Shown here: positions 13,350-16,612 of the stretch, piece by piece
How positions within the stretch are numbered: position 1 is the stretch's first letter
Layout: each line of letters begins with the position of its first letter
Assembly (NCBI RefSeq): GCF_040882075.1
Contig: NZ_JBBEBZ010000148.1
Location: 1 to 16,612, forward strand
Direction of reading: 5' to 3'
Length of the DNA: 16,612 nt
Source of the DNA: Nitriliruptor sp040882075
GTDB taxonomy: Bacteria; Actinomycetota; Nitriliruptoria; Nitriliruptorales; Nitriliruptoraceae
Notes under the pieces: model-generated
The model's input: only the letters and a program-made list of their open reading frames with translations
Told to the model about the DNA's origin: nothing
Database searches by the model: none
Program-made: the position numbers and the translations under genes

Positions 13350-14027
13350 GTGACCGACGCGACCCCACCCGCGGGAGCGACCGACCTCGGACCGGTGCTC
13401 AGCGACCTCGCGTTCGCGCAGGCGCACGACCACGCGTTGGTGGAGATGGCGGAGGCGGCCGAGGCACGCGGCGAGGTGGTGCCCGACCGCGCCGCCGCGA
13501 CGTTCGTCACCTGGGCGGTGCGAGCCGTCGGTGCGCGGCGGGTGGTCGAGCTCGGCGCCGGGGCGGGAGCCTTGACCTGGTGGCTGGCCGGAGCGGTCGG
13601 CGACGGTGGCGAGGTGCACGCCTGCACCGACCCGTCGTCCGCGGGACGGCTGGAGGCCACCCTCCGGCGCTCCGGCAGGTTCGGGCGGGTGACGCTCCAC
13701 CTCGACGGGTCGCCGCTGGCCGGTGCGTCGCCGGATCACCTCGCCGACGTGCCCGGCGACCTCGATGCCGTCGTGGTGGGCACCGTCACCGTCGAGCTGC
13801 TCGGGGCGTGGAGCACGGTCGTGGAGCGGCTGCGTCCCGGCGGGGTGTTGCTGGTCGGCGGGGTGTTGGCCGAGGGAGCTCCGACGGGTCGGCACGCCGA
13901 GGTGGTCCGTGAGGCGCTCGAGGACCCGGAGCTGTGGACCTCGGTGGTCCCGCTCGGTGGCGGGTGGCTGGCGGGCCTCAAGGCGCGGTCGGACCTCACC
14001 GGTGCCGCGACCGACGAGCTCTGGTGA
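13350..14027 (+). CDS. O-methyltransferase-like protein lacking metal-ligand residues
   Basis: The 225-residue protein has a class I SAM-binding fold with motif I VVELGAGAGALTWWL (65-79). The arrangement follows bacterial catechol-type O-methyltransferases such as M. tuberculosis Rv1220c, including the closing VPLGGGWLAGLKA. The metal-binding sites of that family are changed. Where FIDAD is expected the protein reads VVVGTV, and where a D-N pair follows the strand LLVAD it reads LLVGGVLAEG. It may bind SAM without metal-dependent catalysis, or use another mechanism. The GTG at 13350 has GGAG about ten bases upstream; the longer frame from 13209 would run into the NYN promoter and start. It ends against the convergent YdcZ-like gene. 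Confidence 0.78.
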   Translation: MTDATPPAGATDLGPVLSDLAFAQAHDHALVEMAEAAEARGEVVPDRAAATFVTWAVRAVGARRVVELGAGAGALTWWLAGAVGDGGEVHACTDPSSAGRLEATLRRSGRFGRVTLHLDGSPLAGASPDHLADVPGDLDAVVVGTVTVELLGAWSTVVERLRPGGVLLVGGVLAEGAPTGRHAEVVREALEDPELWTSVVPLGGGWLAGLKARSDLTGAATDELW

Positions 14028-14049
14028 GCCTGGCGGCGCGCGGTCAGGC
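14028..14049 (+). terminator. Hairpin between convergent methyltransferase and YdcZ-like genes
   Basis: GCCTGGC (14028-14034) pairs with GGTCAGGC-type sequence (14043-14049) through seven pairs including one G-U on the plus-strand transcript, around an 8-base loop. It starts at the methyltransferase stop and reaches into the last codons of the convergent gene. Confidence 0.4.
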
Positions 14050-14493
14050 CGCGGCGGGAGCGCTGCCCCGGCCGACGACCAGCACCACGCCGATCACGAT
14101 GAGCACCGCGCCACCGATGCGGACGGGATCGACGGCGACGGCCCGACCGAGGAAGCCGGTCGCCTCCAGCACGAAGCCGACCAGCAGCTGCACCCCCGTG
14201 ACGATCGCCAGCGTGCTGGCGAGCCCGACGCCGCCGACGGCCACCGCGATGGCCGTGACCAGCAGCATCCCGGCGACACCGGCGAGCAGCCCGAGCGGTG
14301 CCTCACGGACCACGTCGGCCTGGAAGCCCAACCGGCTCACGAGCACCCCGACGATGCCGAAGACCAGGCCGGCGCCGTGCACCCACGTCGCGGCCACGAA
14401 CGGGTGCACCTGCGCTCCGAACACCCCGATGAGGGCGGTCTGGAACGCGATGAGGGTGCCGGCGATGGCTGCGGCGAGCAGGGCGACGTACAC
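14044..14493 (-). CDS. YdcZ/DUF606-like small membrane protein (DMT superfamily)
   Basis: The 149-residue, strongly hydrophobic protein has about five membrane segments: YVALLAAAIAGTLIAFQTA, FVAATWVHGAGLVFGIVGVLV, a Leu/Ala/Val-rich central pair and the final RIGGAVLIVIGVVLVVGRG. Length and the N-terminal pattern fit the YdcZ (DUF606) half-size transporters of the drug/metabolite superfamily, which usually act as dimers or pairs. The substrate is unknown. The GTG at 14493 is chosen because the first membrane helix begins there and it gives the family length; the longer frame to 14613 adds an Arg/Pro-rich stretch that overlaps the M23 peptidase gene. The ribosome binding site is weak. A TAGCGT box (14534-14529) could be the -10. 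Confidence 0.78.
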   Translation of the reverse strand: MYVALLAAAIAGTLIAFQTALIGVFGAQVHPFVAATWVHGAGLVFGIVGVLVSRLGFQADVVREAPLGLLAGVAGMLLVTAIAVAVGGVGLASTLAIVTGVQLLVGFVLEATGFLGRAVAVDPVRIGGAVLIVIGVVLVVGRGSAPAAA

Positions 14494-14563
14494 GGAGGTT
14501 CCGATCCGAGGTGGCGACCAGCCGAGCGACGCTATCCGGTCCGGCCCCGGACGCGGGTCCGCG

Positions 14564-15574
14564 TCAGAAGCACGCGGCGGCGAGCCACGGGTAGGGGTTG
14601 ATCGAGGCCCCACCGCCGGGCTTGATCTCGAAGTGGACGTGCGGGGCGCCGCCGCGGGCGTTGCCGGTATCGCCGTTGTAGGCGATCAGCTCGCCGCCCT
14701 GGACGCGGCGGCCGACCGCGCCGTTCGCGTCGATGCGCTGCAGGTGGGTGTAGTAGTAGAGGTTCCCGTCGTTGCCCTGCAGGTAGATGCTGATCCCGCC
14801 GAGCCCGCCGTTCGAGTGCCGGGCGATGACCCCGTCGGTGAAGGCGAGCACCGGTTCGCCCATCACCGCGAACACGTCGGTGCCCTTGTGGCTACGACCC
14901 CCGCTACGGGGTGCGCCCCAGGTGTCGCGGAAGTTGGTGCGGCCGGGCGCGAAGATGCAGCTGTAGATGCCCTGCTGCGCACCGCGTTCGACGCGCCGCC
15001 GGTTCTGGGCTCGCTGTTCGAGATCGTCGGCGCGCGCTTCCACGTCCTCGAGGTCGCCGGCCAACTCGTCGCGCAGCTCGTCGAGCTCTAGCTGCAGCTG
15101 GTCGAGCTGGGTGGCCCGTTCGATGAGGAGCGCCTCGGTCTGGTCGAGCGCCGTGGACAGCGCACCGGCCCGTTCGGCCTTGGCCCGGTCACGGCTCTGC
15201 AGGGCCGACAGCAGCGCCGCGCGGTCGGCCGCCTCGGCCGGCCCCTCCGCGGCGAACAGCAGCAGCGAGGAGTCGGTCTGTCCGCGCTTGAACATCGTGA
15301 TCGCGCGGTCGGTCATCGCGTCCTGCGCCTCGAGGAACTCGGTCTCGAGGTCCCGCGCACGCCGCTCGAGCTGGTCCTGTTCGACCCGCAGTTCCTCGAT
15401 GCGGGCCCAGGTGCTCTCGTAGCGGCCGGTGGCGTCGTCGAGGTCGCCACGCAGCTGGCCGGCGCGCTCCTCGGCCTGTTCGAGCTCGGCCTCGAGGTCC
15501 TGCGCCACGGCGGACGCCGGCACCGCGATCGCGAAGGCGAGCGCGAGCAGCAGCGAACGGGAGGGGCGACGCAA
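14564..15574 (-). CDS. Secreted M23 peptidase with N-terminal coiled coil
   Basis: The 336-residue protein has a signal peptide (1-24, RRPSRSLLLALAFAIAV..., cleavage expected after AVA). A long charged coiled coil (about 26-200) and a LytM/M23 zinc peptidase domain (about 205-336) follow. Zinc and catalytic residues are H229 and D233 in SHKGTDV, H277 in YYYTH, and H312/H314 in PHVHFEIKPGG. M23 enzymes cut peptide cross-links in peptidoglycan; coiled-coil members resemble EnvC or RipA-type division and cell-separation factors, some of which only activate other hydrolases. Here the active-site set appears complete. Cys206 and Cys335 could form a disulfide. The start is a TTG at 15574 with GAGGT about eight bases upstream. 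A membrane anchor is not seen. Confidence 0.88.
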   Translation of the reverse strand: MRRPSRSLLLALAFAIAVPASAVAQDLEAELEQAEERAGQLRGDLDDATGRYESTWARIEELRVEQDQLERRARDLETEFLEAQDAMTDRAITMFKRGQTDSSLLLFAAEGPAEAADRAALLSALQSRDRAKAERAGALSTALDQTEALLIERATQLDQLQLELDELRDELAGDLEDVEARADDLEQRAQNRRRVERGAQQGIYSCIFAPGRTNFRDTWGAPRSGGRSHKGTDVFAVMGEPVLAFTDGVIARHSNGGLGGISIYLQGNDGNLYYYTHLQRIDANGAVGRRVQGGELIAYNGDTGNARGGAPHVHFEIKPGGGASINPYPWLAAACF

Positions 15575-15726
15575 GGCACGTACCTCACGGGTCGGCGAGG
15601 GAGCGGTCAGCGGTGCACGAGCAGCGTGGGAGGGCGCTCACGGTGCGTCGGATGCGCGCGGGGTTCCCACGGAACGCACGTCAGGCAGCGACCGAGGATG
15701 CCGTAGGACGGGGTCGACCGCCAAAC

Positions 15727-15742
15727 GGCCGGCCGGCCGGCC
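15727..15742. repeat. (GGCC)4 self-complementary tract
   Basis: Four tandem GGCC units form a 16-base palindrome in the leader of the M23 gene, about 150 bases upstream of its start. It could be a hairpin, a protein site, or only compositional. Confidence 0.55.
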
Positions 15743-15835
15743 CGTGACGGTCGGCGATGCCCGAGCGCGGCGCGGAGCGGGTCCCTTCCTCCAGCTCCGG
15801 CCCGTCGGACCGATGTCGGGAGGGGGCGATAGGTG

Positions 15836-15864
15836 CCGACAGCTAGCATCGAGGGTCGTAGAGT
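15836..15864 (+). promoter_or_regulatory. Candidate meaA promoter
   Basis: CCGACA (15836-15841, four of six matches to TTGACA), a 17-base spacer and TAGAGT (15859-15864) form the best -35/-10 pair I see in the window. Transcription would start near 15871, giving a leader of about 57 bases. TAGCAT (15844-15849) is an alternative -10. Confidence 0.45.
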
Positions 15865-15927
15865 GGGCAGCCCGGGTGGCACGATCCGGCTCGCGGTCCG
15901 CGCCGTCGAGACCGTGGAGGGCCAGCC

Positions 15928-16612
<685 letters not shown>

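Larger units (their letters stand above)
15575..15927. other. Divergent intergenic region between the M23 peptidase and meaA
   Basis: About 350 bases with no convincing gene; frames here have Arg/Pro/Gly-rich, shadow-like translations. It contains a run of four GGCC units (15727-15742), a 16-base self-complementary tract. The meaA side has a promoter candidate. I see no clear -10 for the M23 gene and no riboswitch that I can support. Confidence 0.5.

Noticed and set aside
15575..15720. ydaO-like riboswitch in the leader of the M23 peptidase on the minus strand
   Set aside because: A GTGGGAACCCC segment and a GTGAGGTACG segment are faintly similar, but the core consensus and pairing could not be found.
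15830..15870. A CCGACAGCTAGC...TCGTAG stretch resembling the 3' part of a ydaO (c-di-AMP) riboswitch, upstream of meaA
   Set aside because: The required upstream parts (GGGGAACC-like and GGGTGAATC-like segments) are absent, and it is on the meaA strand rather than in front of the M23 peptidase where that riboswitch is expected. A simple promoter explains the bases.

Overview
The window is about 16.6 kb of very GC-rich, densely coded DNA, with GTG starts in most genes and G/C at nearly every third codon position. I read it as chromosomal DNA of an actinomycetote. The best support is the cluster greA - short-chain cis-prenyltransferase (Rv1086-like) - PIN/PhoH (PhoH2), which from memory echoes a neighbourhood in mycobacteria. 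There is also an ethylmalonyl-CoA mutase (meaA type) and U-less GC hairpins of the kind high-GC actinobacteria use as terminators. I see no rRNA, tRNA, insertion sequence, phage gene or CRISPR array. I cannot place it to genus.

Layout. 22-1415 (+): a CPBP membrane protease coupled to a BioD-like protein. 1500-4078 (-): phoH2, a possible small proline-rich ORF that overlaps its start, and uppS. 4390-7394 (+): greA, an orphan LuxR/NarL-type regulator, an MBL-fold hydrolase, and prmC coupled to it. 7381-8018 (-): a Phd/VapC-type toxin-antitoxin pair. 8048-9693 (-): a small conserved-looking hypothetical and a thiolase. 9796-13239 (-): a four-gene unit, read in transcription order as NYN-domain protein, arginine deiminase, orphan ABC ATPase and PIG-L deacetylase. 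13350-14027 (+): an O-methyltransferase-like protein. 14044-15574 (-): a YdcZ-type small membrane protein and a secreted coiled-coil M23 peptidase. 15928 to the window end (+): the N-terminal half of meaA.

Working together. The thiolase and meaA fit acyl-CoA and acetyl-CoA metabolism (ethylmalonyl-CoA pathway). uppS and the M23 peptidase relate to the cell envelope. greA, prmC and phoH2 serve transcription, translation and RNA handling. Six gene junctions are GTGA overlaps of four bases, so translational coupling is the main organising device here.

The most unusual pattern is that four proteins keep their family fold signatures but lack key catalytic or metal-binding residues. The BioD-like protein has lost the Walker A lysine, the response regulator its phospho-acceptor aspartate, VapC its first PIN aspartate, and the methyltransferase its metal ligands. 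The NYN-ArcA-ABC-PIG-L unit is the best candidate for an undescribed functional module, although nothing in the sequence tells its purpose. All calls rest on reading the sequence and remembered family motifs; no search was run.
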